This document shows, piece after piece, positions 9,091 to 17,074 of a stretch of DNA of 64,000 nucleotides; position 1 is the first letter of the stretch; each line of letters begins with the position of its first letter. A program made the translations under genes and the position numbers. The stretch is from NCBI GenBank assembly GCA_964518875.1, contig CAZFHI010000001.1, positions 124,001 through 188,000 of the forward strand, in the 5' to 3' direction. The notes beneath the pieces are model-generated. The model searched no databases and was not told the DNA's origin. It saw only the letters and a program-made list of their open reading frames with translations. The stretch is from DTU024 sp964518875. Lineage in GTDB: Bacteria > Bacillota > Clostridia > Christensenellales > Aristaeellaceae.

Positions 9091-10103
9091 CAATCTATCC
9101 TGTAAAAGTCGTTCTTTAAAAAAGCAATTGCAACTTCAGTGTATTCGCCCTGCTCAGAGTATATTTTTATTTCATGCCCTAACTGTCCGCATAATTTTTT
9201 TACTATGTAAAGCCCCATGCCGGTGGATTGCCGGCCTTTTCTCCCGTTCTGCCCCGTAAACGATTTTTCGAACACGTACGGAATATCCTCCTTCGGAATG
9301 CCCGCGCCGTTGTCCCTGAAGCGCAGAACGGTTTTATCTTTCAAGCTTTCTGCGTATACGTTAAGCTTTAGCGGGCGGCCTTCCTTAACGTATTTAATGC
9401 TGTTGGCCATAAGCTGTCCTAAAATAAATTCAAGCCATTTGCCGTCCGTAAGCACATATGTATTAAGGTTCGAAGTCCTTATTTCAGCATTGATAGAATT
9501 AAGCGCGTCCTTGTTTTTAACGGCCACGTTTGAAAAAGCCCTTTGCAGCATTACGTCTTTAACTATATAGTCTTTTTCGGGGTTTTCGCTGCGCGCGTAG
9601 TACAGCACGTTTTCTATGTCGTCGTCAACGCGCTTAAGCTGCGTCAGCATTTTTTCACCTGAACAGGCGTTGTTGCGGCACATAAGCTGCAAACTCGCAA
9701 CGGGTATTTTCGCTTCATGCACCCAAAGCTCTATATATTCCCTGAACTCCAAGTTCTTCCTGCGGTAGAGCGCCACGTGCCCGCTCATTGAGCGGCTGCA
9801 GGATAAGAGCGCGTCAAACATAAGCTTTCCTTCGTAAAACTTAGGCTCTTGCAAGGTTTCAGGCAGAAGGTATTTTTTATCCAACTCGTCTGAGGATTTC
9901 TTCATTTGATCATAAAAATCCTTTTTCCTTAAAAAATCCCAGATTTCGTTTATTAAAAGGCCTGAAACAAAAATAGCGGCGATTACGCCTATCGCCTGCT
10001 TATCTATATTAAAAGCGGACAAGAATATAATTGATGAAGCGAGCGCCGCTAACCATATGCAGTAAGAAAAAATTCTGTCCCTCGCATATTTTAAAAAGTT
10101 CAT
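9090..10103 (-). CDS. BceS-type intramembrane-sensing histidine kinase
   Basis: A 337-residue kinase with two N-terminal membrane helices separated by only a few residues (about 12-30 and 36-54) and no extracellular sensor domain, which is the hallmark of this class. The phosphoacceptor is His129 in LWVHEAKIPVAS; the N box is QLMANSIKYV; G boxes are DNGAGIPKEDIPYVFEK and STGMGLYIVKKL. In the family the kinase receives its signal from the partner transporter. The ATG overlaps the regulator's TGA (ATGA), so translation is coupled. Confidence 0.92.
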   Translation of the reverse strand: MNFLKYARDRIFSYCIWLAALASSIIFLSAFNIDKQAIGVIAAIFVSGLLINEIWDFLRKKDFYDQMKKSSDELDKKYLLPETLQEPKFYEGKLMFDALLSCSRSMSGHVALYRRKNLEFREYIELWVHEAKIPVASLQLMCRNNACSGEKMLTQLKRVDDDIENVLYYARSENPEKDYIVKDVMLQRAFSNVAVKNKDALNSINAEIRTSNLNTYVLTDGKWLEFILGQLMANSIKYVKEGRPLKLNVYAESLKDKTVLRFRDNGAGIPKEDIPYVFEKSFTGQNGRKGRQSTGMGLYIVKKLCGQLGHEIKIYSEQGEYTEVAIAFLKNDFYRID

Positions 10104-10759
10104 TTAAGCACGTACCCTTGTTTTTTTCTTGTATCAATTGCGTCTTTAATCCCAAAATCCGCAAGCTTTGCGCGCAGCCTGCTTACGTTTACAGAAAGCG
10201 CGTTATCGTTTACATATTCTGCGTTATCCCAAAGAGCGGTCATAAGCTCGTCGCGCGAAACTATCTCCCCCTGGCGGTCGAGCAGAACCTGGAAAATAAT
10301 CATCTCGTTCTTTGTGAGTATCTGCTCTTTGCCATTTAAAGTTAAGGTTCCTTTTACGCCGCTCACCTGTATGCCTCTGTACGTTTGAACCGTCTGCCTG
10401 CCGCTCCTCTTAAGTACCGAGGAAATGCGCAAAAGCAGTATGGCAGGGTTGTACGGCTTGGTTATGTAGTCGTCCGCTCCGTAGCTCATTGATACCACTT
10501 CGTCCATATCCCCCGCGCGGCTTGTAAGCATTATTACGGGCGTATCGCTTTCCTTTCTGAACGCCTGCAGGGCCGATTCCCCGTTTTCATATGGCAATCC
10601 TATGTCAAGCAGTATAAGGTCTGAAAGTGAGTTTTTCATCTGTTCAGCCAAATCGCTGAATTCAAAAAGCGCTTCAGTTTCATAGCCCGCCTTGTCTAAA
10701 AGTATGCCAAGCTCTTCCCGCAAAGTTTTATCGTCTTCTATAATTAAAATTTTATGCAT
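10100..10759 (-). CDS. BceR-type OmpR-family response regulator
   Basis: A 219-residue regulator: receiver domain with acidic pocket EDD at residues 8-10, phosphoacceptor Asp52 (LILLDIGLPYENG) and conserved MLTSRAGDMDEVVSMSYGADDYITKPYN, then an OmpR-type winged helix (LTKNEMIIFQVLLDRQGEIVSRDEL...DNALSVNVSRLRAKL). It probably activates the downstream ABC transporter through the inverted repeat at 9075-9090. First gene of the four-gene module; a promoter lies just upstream. Confidence 0.94.
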   Translation of the reverse strand: MHKILIIEDDKTLREELGILLDKAGYETEALFEFSDLAEQMKNSLSDLILLDIGLPYENGESALQAFRKESDTPVIMLTSRAGDMDEVVSMSYGADDYITKPYNPAILLLRISSVLKRSGRQTVQTYRGIQVSGVKGTLTLNGKEQILTKNEMIIFQVLLDRQGEIVSRDELMTALWDNAEYVNDNALSVNVSRLRAKLADFGIKDAIDTRKKQGYVLK

Positions 10760-10816
10760 GTTACTTTTCCTTATGCTTTATTTTTAAAGCCTTTGTTCAG
10801 CGCAAGCTTCACGCAA

Positions 10817-10845
10817 AAGATACCACACATGTATTGCTTAGTCAA
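10817..10845 (-). promoter_or_regulatory. Promoter of the regulator-kinase genes
   Basis: On the minus strand TTGACT is followed after 17 bp by TATCTT, about 60 bp upstream of the regulator start. It diverges from the RNase Y promoter. Confidence 0.7.
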
Positions 10846-10892
10846 AGCAAGGCGTTAAACCCCTCGCGCGGTTATTCATACTGGTATAAATC

Positions 10893-10921
10893 TTGACAAA
10901 TTTGTCCGCTGTACTTATTAT
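10893..10921 (+). promoter_or_regulatory. Promoter of the RNase Y transcript
   Basis: TTGACA and TATTAT are separated by 17 bp. The transcript would start near 10928 and carry a leader of about 165 nt. Confidence 0.75.
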
Positions 10922-10927
10922 AATATA

Positions 10928-11069
10928 GTCCGGTTGCCTAAGGCAGACCGTTTAGATACATTACACTGGGAACGCGGGTAATAACCTTCTTAATATATAA
11001 CAAGCGAAACCTATGTCTGTTTCACGGCTTTTGCTTAGCGCAAACGCAGTTTGCTTCGTTATGCCGGAC
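10928..11069 (+). ncRNA. Structured 5' leader of the RNase Y gene (unknown class)
   Basis: GTCCGG at 10928-10933 can pair with CCGGAC at 11064-11069, closing a domain of about 140 nt. Inside, GCC-TAA-GGC, GCAAA...TTTGC and TATGTC...GACATA (overlapping the closing stem and mutually exclusive with it) can form. It begins where transcription should start and ends some 25 nt before the start codon. I do not recognise a known riboswitch, T-box or 6S consensus. It may be an autoregulatory site of RNase Y or a separate small RNA. Confidence 0.4.
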
Positions 11070-11093
11070 ATATTTTTAGAATGGAGGAAAGAT

Positions 11094-12635
11094 ATGCCGG
11101 CGATTGTTTGGGTAATTTTAATTTTACTGGCGCTTGCCGCTGGCGGGGCGCTGGGTTTCTTATACAGAAAAGATGTAATTGAATCTAGAATCGGCAGAAG
11201 CGAAAGCTACGCAAAAGAGCTTTTGGAAGACGCTAACAAAAAGGCCGAGGAACAGAAAAAAGAAACCATACTGGCAGCGAAGGAAGAAGTGCTGAAGCTA
11301 AAAACAGATCTTGACAAGGAGATAAACTCAAGGCGGAGCGAACAGCAGCGCAACGAACGCAGGGTAGCCCAAAGGGAAGAAAACTTAGACAAAAAGATAG
11401 ACAGCCTGACGCAAAGAGAGGACCGCTTAAACAAGAAAGCTGAGGACATAAACAAGAGGCTTCAGGAAGCGGAGGACTTGAAAAGCAAGCAGGAGCAGGA
11501 GCTTGAGCGCATAGCGAGCATTACTACGGATGAAGCCAAGCAGATTATAATAGACAGGATTCAGAAGGAAGCCTGCCACGACGCCGCTTCCATGGTGCGC
11601 GAAATAGAGCAAAAAGCTAAAGAGGAAGGCGAAAAAAAGGCTCGCAACATAATAACGCTGGCTATACAGCGCTGCGCCTCAGACCATGTGGCGGAAACGA
11701 CAGTATCCGTAATAGACCTTCCCAACGACGAAATGAAGGGCCGCCTTATAGGGCGCGAAGGGCGCAACATAAGGGCGCTTGAAGCGGCAACAGGCGTGGA
11801 CCTTATAATAGACGACACGCCCGAAGCCATAATAATTTCAGCCTTCGACCCCATACGCAGGGAGATAGCCCGCATAGCCATAGAAAAGCTTATAATGGAC
11901 GGGCGCATACACCCGACGAGAATAGAAGAAATGGTTGAAAAGGCGCGCAGGGAAGTAAACAACGCCATAAAGGAAGCGGGCGAGCAGGCCGTGTTTGAAA
12001 CAGGGCAGCATAACCTGCACCCTGAGCTTGTTAAAATATTAGGCAGGCTTAAATACCGCACAAGCTACGGGCAGAACGTGCTCAAGCACTCGATAGAGGT
12101 AAGCCATCTCGCGGGCATTATGGCTTCGGAGCTTGACGCCGACGTGCAGCTTGCAAAGCGCGCAGGTCTTCTGCACGACATAGGAAAAGCCGTAGACCAC
12201 GAAATTGAGGGCACGCACGTTGAGATAGGCGGCGATCTTGCCCGCAAGTACTGCGAAAACCCCGCCGTTATACACTGCATTCTCTCCCACCATAACGACA
12301 TAGAGCCTGAAACCGTGGAAGCCGTTCTCGTGCAGGCTGCTGACGCCATAAGCGCCGCAAGGCCCGGAGCCAGACGCGAATCGCTCGAAAGCTACATAAA
12401 GCGCTTGAGCAAGCTTGAGGAAATTGCAGATTCCTTCCAGGGCGTTGAAAAGGCCTACGCTCTTCAGTCCGGCAGGGAAGTGCGCATAATGGTAAAGCCC
12501 GAGGACGTAAACGACGAAGGCGCCAGGATTATGGCAAAGGAAGTAGCGAACCGCATAGAAAAAGAAATGGAATACCCTGGGCAGGTAAAGGTAAACGTTA
12601 TAAGAGAAACAAGAAACGTAGAGTATGCAAAATAA
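11094..12635 (+). CDS. rny: Ribonuclease Y
   Basis: A 513-residue endoribonuclease that initiates mRNA decay in Gram-positive bacteria at the membrane. It has an N-terminal membrane helix (VWVILILLALAAGGALGFLY), a long charged coiled coil to about residue 180, a KH domain (LIGREGRNIRALEAATGVDLIIDDTP) and an HD domain with the metal-binding HD near residue 360 (LLHDIGKAVDHE). Length is normal for the family. GGAGG at 11083-11087 fixes the start at ATG 11094; the open frame extends upstream to 11013 but that part is leader. A terminator follows. Confidence 0.97.
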   Translation: MPAIVWVILILLALAAGGALGFLYRKDVIESRIGRSESYAKELLEDANKKAEEQKKETILAAKEEVLKLKTDLDKEINSRRSEQQRNERRVAQREENLDKKIDSLTQREDRLNKKAEDINKRLQEAEDLKSKQEQELERIASITTDEAKQIIIDRIQKEACHDAASMVREIEQKAKEEGEKKARNIITLAIQRCASDHVAETTVSVIDLPNDEMKGRLIGREGRNIRALEAATGVDLIIDDTPEAIIISAFDPIRREIARIAIEKLIMDGRIHPTRIEEMVEKARREVNNAIKEAGEQAVFETGQHNLHPELVKILGRLKYRTSYGQNVLKHSIEVSHLAGIMASELDADVQLAKRAGLLHDIGKAVDHEIEGTHVEIGGDLARKYCENPAVIHCILSHHNDIEPETVEAVLVQAADAISAARPGARRESLESYIKRLSKLEEIADSFQGVEKAYALQSGREVRIMVKPEDVNDEGARIMAKEVANRIEKEMEYPGQVKVNVIRETRNVEYAK

Positions 12636-12654
12636 TAAGCGGCAGCGCAGCTTT

Positions 12655-12686
12655 AAAGACCGTCCGTAACGGGCGGTCTTTTTTAA
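12655..12686 (+). terminator. Terminator of rny
   Basis: AAGACCGTCCG pairs with CGGGCGGTCTT (one G.T pair) and is followed by TTTTTT. Confidence 0.9.
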
Positions 12687-12691
12687 TGCCA

Positions 12692-12727
12692 AAAAACTTA
12701 AACAGCCGTTCTTAACAAAAGGCTGTT
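12692..12727 (-). terminator. Terminator of the MFS gene
   Basis: AACAGCC at 12701-12707 pairs with GGCTGTT at 12721-12727; read on the minus strand the hairpin is followed by TTTAAGTTTTTT. Confidence 0.7.
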
Positions 12728-12743
12728 AAAATTTAATTATTTG

Positions 12744-13952
12744 TTAATTCGCTTTTGAATCTTCTTTAACGCGCGCTCTTGATGAAAGCAGGAACATAGG
12801 TATTGCAAGCGCTTGCGCGGCAAAGGAAACAATTGAAAGCGTTACAAGCGAAATATCGTACATCGCGCCTAAGGCCCAGCTTCCAAGGAACCACGAAAGC
12901 CCGAAGAAAAATTCAAACAGGCCGTAGCCCGCGCCCCTTGATGTCTTTGGCACCATGCCCGCTATCGCCGCTTTTAGTATGGATTCCTGTGCGCCCATGC
13001 CTATGCCCCAAAGGCATATGCCAAGTATAAGGAGAGGCTTGGTGTTAAAGTTAAACACAAAGAACGCAAATATGGACGATATAGCCGTCGATATGGTCAA
13101 AGATAAAAAGCCCTTTTTATCGTACATTCTGCCAAACACAAGCGCGGAAACAGCGTCTACAAGCATGGCGCCCGCATACAGCAGCGGCAGCTCGCTTTCA
13201 GAAAACATATTCATTTTTGAAACGTGCATGGTGATAATCGAAAAATCTATGAACCCGAACGCGAACAGGCTTATGCCTACTATGTAAAACACAAAAGAAG
13301 GCTTGAATTTAAAGCGTTCGTCGTTTTTCGGGTCCGGCTCAAAGTTTTCCGGCGCGGGGAACCTGCTTCGCGTGTAAAACAAAGTTAAAAGCGCTAAAAG
13401 AGCCGGTATGCCAAGCACCGCAAAGCACGCGGCGTATATTTCGTATTTAGTCCCCTGCTTTGCGTTCATAACGAGAACCAGAAGCAGCGGCCCTAAAAAG
13501 GCGCCTATCTGGTCAAGAGCTTCCTGTATCGCAAAGCTTTTTCCCGCTCCCTCGCTCGAAGCGGCAAAAGAAAGTATAGTGCTTTTCGCGGGCTTTTTTA
13601 TAGCCTTTCCCGTGCGCTCCATTACAAGCAGGGCGCACGCCCATATCCAGCCGCGCTCGCCTATAAGAGCGAGGGCTGGCACAGCTACAAGGTCTATTGC
13701 GTAGCCGAGTATGGTCATGAACCAATATTTTTTAGTCCTGTCCGCTATGCGGCCGAACACATAGCGCAGCGAATAGCCTATAAGCTCTCCAAGGCCTGAA
13801 ACAAAGCCTATGGTTGCGGCGGACGCGCCAAGCAGGTCCAGATACGCGCCGCGTATGCTCGCAGCGCCGTCATGCGTCATATCAGAAAAAAGGCTTACTA
13901 TGCCAAGCAGCAGCACAAGCTGCATGGCCGGGGATATGCGTTTCTTTTTCAA
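12744..13952 (-). CDS. Major facilitator superfamily transporter
   Basis: A 402-residue, strongly hydrophobic protein with about 12 predicted helices. The loop after the second helix carries the MFS signature in the form GRIADRTKK, and a partner loop FGRMYDKKG sits in the second half. The N-terminus (FSDMTHDGAASIRGAYLDLLGASAATIGFVSGLGE) resembles the MFS group often annotated as fosmidomycin-resistance-like or general exporters. Substrate unknown. It is a single gene between rny (convergent) and metNIQ (divergent). Confidence 0.88.
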   Translation of the reverse strand: MKKKRISPAMQLVLLLGIVSLFSDMTHDGAASIRGAYLDLLGASAATIGFVSGLGELIGYSLRYVFGRIADRTKKYWFMTILGYAIDLVAVPALALIGERGWIWACALLVMERTGKAIKKPAKSTILSFAASSEGAGKSFAIQEALDQIGAFLGPLLLVLVMNAKQGTKYEIYAACFAVLGIPALLALLTLFYTRSRFPAPENFEPDPKNDERFKFKPSFVFYIVGISLFAFGFIDFSIITMHVSKMNMFSESELPLLYAGAMLVDAVSALVFGRMYDKKGFLSLTISTAISSIFAFFVFNFNTKPLLILGICLWGIGMGAQESILKAAIAGMVPKTSRGAGYGLFEFFFGLSWFLGSWALGAMYDISLVTLSIVSFAAQALAIPMFLLSSRARVKEDSKAN

Positions 13953-14143
13953 TATTGCACCTTACTTCAATGCAGCGCTGCTGCCCGCGCCGCTAAACGT
14001 TATTTAATAATGCAGCTCTTTACATGCTATGACTAAAAAGCTGCGTTGTCAACGGTCAAACGCCGCAAAGTGTATAGCTGGCGCGGCGATTTAAGTTTGA
14101 TTAAACGCAAGTTGTACCTGCGTTGTTTTTGCGGCGCAAAGTC

Positions 14144-14172
14144 TTGACAGGACTTCCTTATGCGTTTATAAT
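14144..14172 (+). promoter_or_regulatory. Consensus promoter of the metNIQ leader transcript
   Basis: TTGACA at 14144-14149 and TATAAT at 14167-14172 with a 17-bp spacer: a full consensus match. Transcription should begin near 14179, leaving a leader of about 180 nt before metN. Confidence 0.88.
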
Positions 14173-14206
14173 CAGCTCATCTTAAAGATGGAGGTATGGT
14201 TTCGTT

Positions 14207-14275
14207 ATGGCAAGTATGATGATGCGAATGTTCATGTGCGAAAGTGTGCCTTCGTGCTTTTTGTGTTGCGCCTGA
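14207..14275 (+). CDS. Met/Cys-rich leader peptide of the metNIQ attenuator
   Basis: A 22-codon open frame that begins MASMMMRMFMC and ends SCFLCCA, with six Met and four Cys. GGAGG at 14190-14194 lies 12 bp upstream of the ATG. A run of Met codons spans 14216-14236. Placed between a consensus promoter and a terminator in front of a methionine transporter, it looks like a classical leader peptide whose slow translation under Met (or Cys) shortage prevents termination. Another ATG at 14196 opens a 7-codon frame and is too close to the ribosome site to be favoured. Confidence 0.72.
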   Translation: MASMMMRMFMCESVPSCFLCCA

Positions 14276-14294
14276 AATTTGCATCGTTTTATTT

Positions 14295-14331
14295 TGGCCG
14301 CTCGCATCTGCGCGAAGCGGTCATTTTTTAT
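14295..14331 (+). terminator. Attenuator terminator upstream of metN
   Basis: TGGCCGCT (14295-14302) pairs with AGCGGTCA (14316-14323) with an inner CGC-ATCT-GCG stem, followed by TTTTTTATTT. CTTCGTGC (14250-14257), inside the leader frame, can pair with GCGCGAAG (14310-14317) and so break this hairpin, which gives a plausible antiterminator. The same CTTCGTGC segment can be held by GTGCGAA (14236-14242), right behind the Met codons. Confidence 0.8.
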
Positions 14332-14358
14332 TTAATATAGTTTTTTGAAAGGAAGCCT

Positions 14359-15393
14359 ATGGAAAGCAGCACGCATATACAGCTTAAAAACGTAAGCAAG
14401 ACATTTGATGAAGACACCGCAAGACAGGTTAATGCGGTACAGGATGTGAACATAAAAATACGACGAGGAGAAATCTATGGCATAATAGGTTTTTCCGGCG
14501 CCGGCAAGAGCACCCTGGTGCGTTTGATCAACCTTCTTGAAAGGCCAAGCAAGGGGCAAATTATAATAGACGGAGAAGACATAACAAAAATAAGCGAAAA
14601 AGAGCTCCTTGAGCGCCGCAAAAAAATAGGAATGATATTCCAGCACTTTAATTTGTTTGAGTCCCGCACGGTGGAAGGCAACATCGCTTTTCCATTGGAC
14701 GCTAAAAAGCAGGACGCTAAAAAGCGCATAGACGATCTGTTAAAAATTACAGGCCTTGAAAGCAAGCGGTACAGCTATCCAAGCCAGCTTTCGGGCGGGC
14801 AGAAGCAGCGCGTCGGCATAGCGCGCGCCCTTGCGAACGAGCCTGATATTTTGCTATGCGACGAAGCTACGAGCGCACTTGACCCGCAGACCACTGGCGA
14901 AGTGCTTGAGCTGCTTAAGCGCCTTAACAGGGAATTTGGCATAACCATAGTGCTTATAACCCACCAGATGAGCGTGGTAAAGGAAATGTGCGACCGCGTC
15001 GCCGTTATGGACAGAGGAAGGATAATAGAAGAAGACACGCTTTACAACATATTTTCTTCCTCCAGGCAGGACGTTACGCGCCGCTTTATAGACACGGCGA
15101 GCAACGTGCGTTCATGCGAAGCGCTTATAAAGGAAAACCCTTCAATTCTCGGCGTAAACGAAGGCGAAGTTGTCGCAAGGATAGACTTTAACGAAAACAG
15201 CACCAAGGAAGCCATAATAAGCCGCGTATCAAGGAAATACAACATAGATATTTCAATAATATTCGGCGACGTTGAAACGATAGGCGGTTTGCCTTTAGGC
15301 ACGCTTATCGTGAACTTCAAGGGCGAGGACGAACCGGTGCGAAAGGCAATAGAATATTTAAGGCAAAAAGATTTGCAGCTGGAGGTGCTGTAA
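14359..15393 (+). CDS. metN: Methionine ABC transporter ATP-binding protein
   Basis: A 344-residue ATPase with Walker A GFSGAGKST, signature LSGGQKQRVGIARAL, Walker B ILLCDEATSALDPQT and switch His in LITHQM. After about residue 265 comes the C-terminal regulatory NIL domain (ARIDFNENSTKEAIISRVSRKYNIDISIIFGDVE), which binds methionine and inhibits transport in MetN proteins. AAAGGAAG precedes the ATG. First structural gene after the attenuator; its stop overlaps the start of metI (TAATG). Confidence 0.96.
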   Translation: MESSTHIQLKNVSKTFDEDTARQVNAVQDVNIKIRRGEIYGIIGFSGAGKSTLVRLINLLERPSKGQIIIDGEDITKISEKELLERRKKIGMIFQHFNLFESRTVEGNIAFPLDAKKQDAKKRIDDLLKITGLESKRYSYPSQLSGGQKQRVGIARALANEPDILLCDEATSALDPQTTGEVLELLKRLNREFGITIVLITHQMSVVKEMCDRVAVMDRGRIIEEDTLYNIFSSSRQDVTRRFIDTASNVRSCEALIKENPSILGVNEGEVVARIDFNENSTKEAIISRVSRKYNIDISIIFGDVETIGGLPLGTLIVNFKGEDEPVRKAIEYLRQKDLQLEVL

Positions 15394-16076
15394 TGCAGGA
15401 ATTTTTAGCAAACACTTTCCCAAACGTCGCGCGAACCAACGCGGAGCTTATTAAAAGCGTATGGCAGACGCTTGAAATGACGCTTATAAGCGGGGCTATA
15501 TCCGCCGTTTTCGGAATAATATTCGGCGTCCTGCTGACAGTATGCAAGCCTGTCGGCATAAAGCCGCAGCCTGTTATATACCAGATACTGGATAAGCTTA
15601 TAAACATATTCCGTTCCATACCGTTTGTTATACTTATATCTCTTTTAATGCCTCTTACGAGGATTATAACGGGCACCGCCATAGGAACGACCGGCGCTAT
15701 ATTCCCGCTTATAATAGGCACTGTGCCTTTTTTCAGCAGGCAGGTAAACGCCGCCCTTGAAGAAGTGGACTCCGGCATGGTGGAAGCGGCGCAGTCCATG
15801 GGCTGCTCTACATTTCAGATAATATGGCGCGTGCTCCTGCGCGAAGGCCGCGCGGGCATAGTGCGCGGAAGCACTATAACGGTAGTGAACCTTATAGGCC
15901 TTACGGCTATGGCGGGTACGGTAGGCGGCGGCGGGCTCGGCGACTACGCACTGCGCTACGGCTTCCAGCGCCGCATGTACGACTGCACCGTCGTAACAGT
16001 TGTGATTCTCCTGCTTTTAGTAACCGTGGCGCAGACCATAGGCAATACGGTAACGAGCAGGCTGAACAATAAATAG
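15393..16076 (+). CDS. metI: Methionine ABC transporter permease
   Basis: A 227-residue permease with about five or six helices and the EAA-type coupling motif (EAAQSMGCSTFQIIWRVLLREGRAGI) that contacts MetN. Segments such as FRSIPFVILISLLMPLTR and LTAMAGTVGGGGLGDYALRYG are typical of MetI. Start overlaps the metN stop. Confidence 0.96.
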   Translation: MQEFLANTFPNVARTNAELIKSVWQTLEMTLISGAISAVFGIIFGVLLTVCKPVGIKPQPVIYQILDKLINIFRSIPFVILISLLMPLTRIITGTAIGTTGAIFPLIIGTVPFFSRQVNAALEEVDSGMVEAAQSMGCSTFQIIWRVLLREGRAGIVRGSTITVVNLIGLTAMAGTVGGGGLGDYALRYGFQRRMYDCTVVTVVILLLLVTVAQTIGNTVTSRLNNK

Positions 16077-16098
16077 CAAAGCCAAGGAGGAATTGCCA

Positions 16099-16899
16099 AT
16101 GAAAAAACTTATCGCAGTCATTTTAGCACTCTTTATCCCTGTCGCAGCGCTCGCTGAAGAAGTAACGGTAAAAGTAGGCGTCGTGGGCGAAAACAACGAG
16201 CAGTGGGAGCAGCTTATAATCCCCGAGCTTGAAAAAGAAGGCATACATATAGAGCTTGTAAAGTTCAGCGACTATATAGTGCCGAACCAGGCGCTTTTTG
16301 ACGGAGAAGTAGATCTTAACGCCTTCCAGCACAAGAATTTCCTTGCCAACTGGAACGAAACGTCAGGCGGAGACCTTGTCGCAATATGCGATACGCTTAT
16401 AGCTCCTTTGTGCGTTTACTCTGAAAAAATAAACAGCCTTGACGAGCTTAAAGAAGGGGATTCCATAGCCATAATGAGCGACCCCGTAAACGAAGCCCGC
16501 GCGCTCAGGATGTTTGAAGGCGCAGGCCTCATAAAGCTTCGCGAAGATACAACGGAGCTTGCCACCGTCGCTGATATAGAAGAAAACAAGCTTAGCCTTA
16601 ATTTCATCGAAATGGAAGCGGCGCTTACGCCATCAGCGCTGCACGACCCCGTTATAGCGGCGGGCTTCTTAAACGGCACGCACGCTAAAGACGCCGGCTA
16701 CGCAAACGCCGACGCGCTCCTTGTAGAAAAATACGACCCGGAAAACAAGGATATGGCGGGCATAGTGAACGTTATAGCGGCTAAAGCTGACAGGAAAGAC
16801 GAGCCCGCGTTTAAGCGCATTGTTGAAGTGTACCATTCAGAAGAAATGAGAACGCTGTTTGAAGAAGTATATAAGGACGTGTACATACCCGCGTTTTAA
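16099..16899 (+). CDS. metQ: Methionine-binding protein (MetQ/NlpA family)
   Basis: A 266-residue substrate-binding protein with KVGVVGENNEQWEQ near the N-terminus, the family block FSDYIVPNQALFDGEVDLNAFQHKNFL and SIAIMSDPVNEARALRM. AAGGAGG at 16084-16090 sets the start at ATG 16099 instead of TTG 16093. Odd point: the signal peptide (KKLIAVILALFIPVAALAEE) ends in an AxA-type cleavage site and contains no Cys, so it has no lipobox, whereas MetQ is normally a lipoprotein. How it stays at the cell surface is open. A terminator follows. Confidence 0.93.
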   Translation: MKKLIAVILALFIPVAALAEEVTVKVGVVGENNEQWEQLIIPELEKEGIHIELVKFSDYIVPNQALFDGEVDLNAFQHKNFLANWNETSGGDLVAICDTLIAPLCVYSEKINSLDELKEGDSIAIMSDPVNEARALRMFEGAGLIKLREDTTELATVADIEENKLSLNFIEMEAALTPSALHDPVIAAGFLNGTHAKDAGYANADALLVEKYDPENKDMAGIVNVIAAKADRKDEPAFKRIVEVYHSEEMRTLFEEVYKDVYIPAF

Positions 16900-16906
16900 A
16901 AGAAAA

Positions 16907-16938
16907 GCCGCTTGCATAAAAACAAGCGGCCTTTTTTA
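16907..16938 (+). terminator. Terminator of metNIQ
   Basis: GCCGCTTG pairs with CAAGCGGC around a 9-nt loop, followed by CTTTTTT. Confidence 0.92.
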
Positions 16939-17000
16939 TACTTATTCCACTTTAAAACAGCCTAAATAATCGTTCCGGCTATCTTACTTATTATGTAATT

Positions 17001-17052
17001 AAATATAAAAATGCGGGATAACCCGCATAAATGGGCTTGCTGAAACGCAAGC
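17001..17052 (-). terminator. Terminator of the bL25 gene
   Basis: On the minus strand ATGCGGG-TTAT-CCCGCAT is followed by TTTTATATTT. A second hairpin, GCTTGC-GTTTCA-GCAAGC, lies between it and the stop codon. Confidence 0.78.
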
Positions 17053-17074
17053 TTTTAATTTAATAAAATATTTA

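Noticed and set aside
10928..11069. 6S RNA, SRP RNA or tmRNA
   Set aside because: The closing stem resembles a free RNA, but none of the conserved sequence blocks of these RNAs is present.
14104..14130. Terminator AACGCA/TGCGTT followed by GTTTTT
   Set aside because: There is no plus-strand gene upstream to terminate; the stem is short and it lies just before the metNIQ promoter, so it may be chance or an operator.
14008..14358. SAM riboswitch or Met T-box in front of metNIQ
   Set aside because: I looked for the T-box GGTGG-type core and SAM-riboswitch features and found none; the leader frame and terminator explain the region better.
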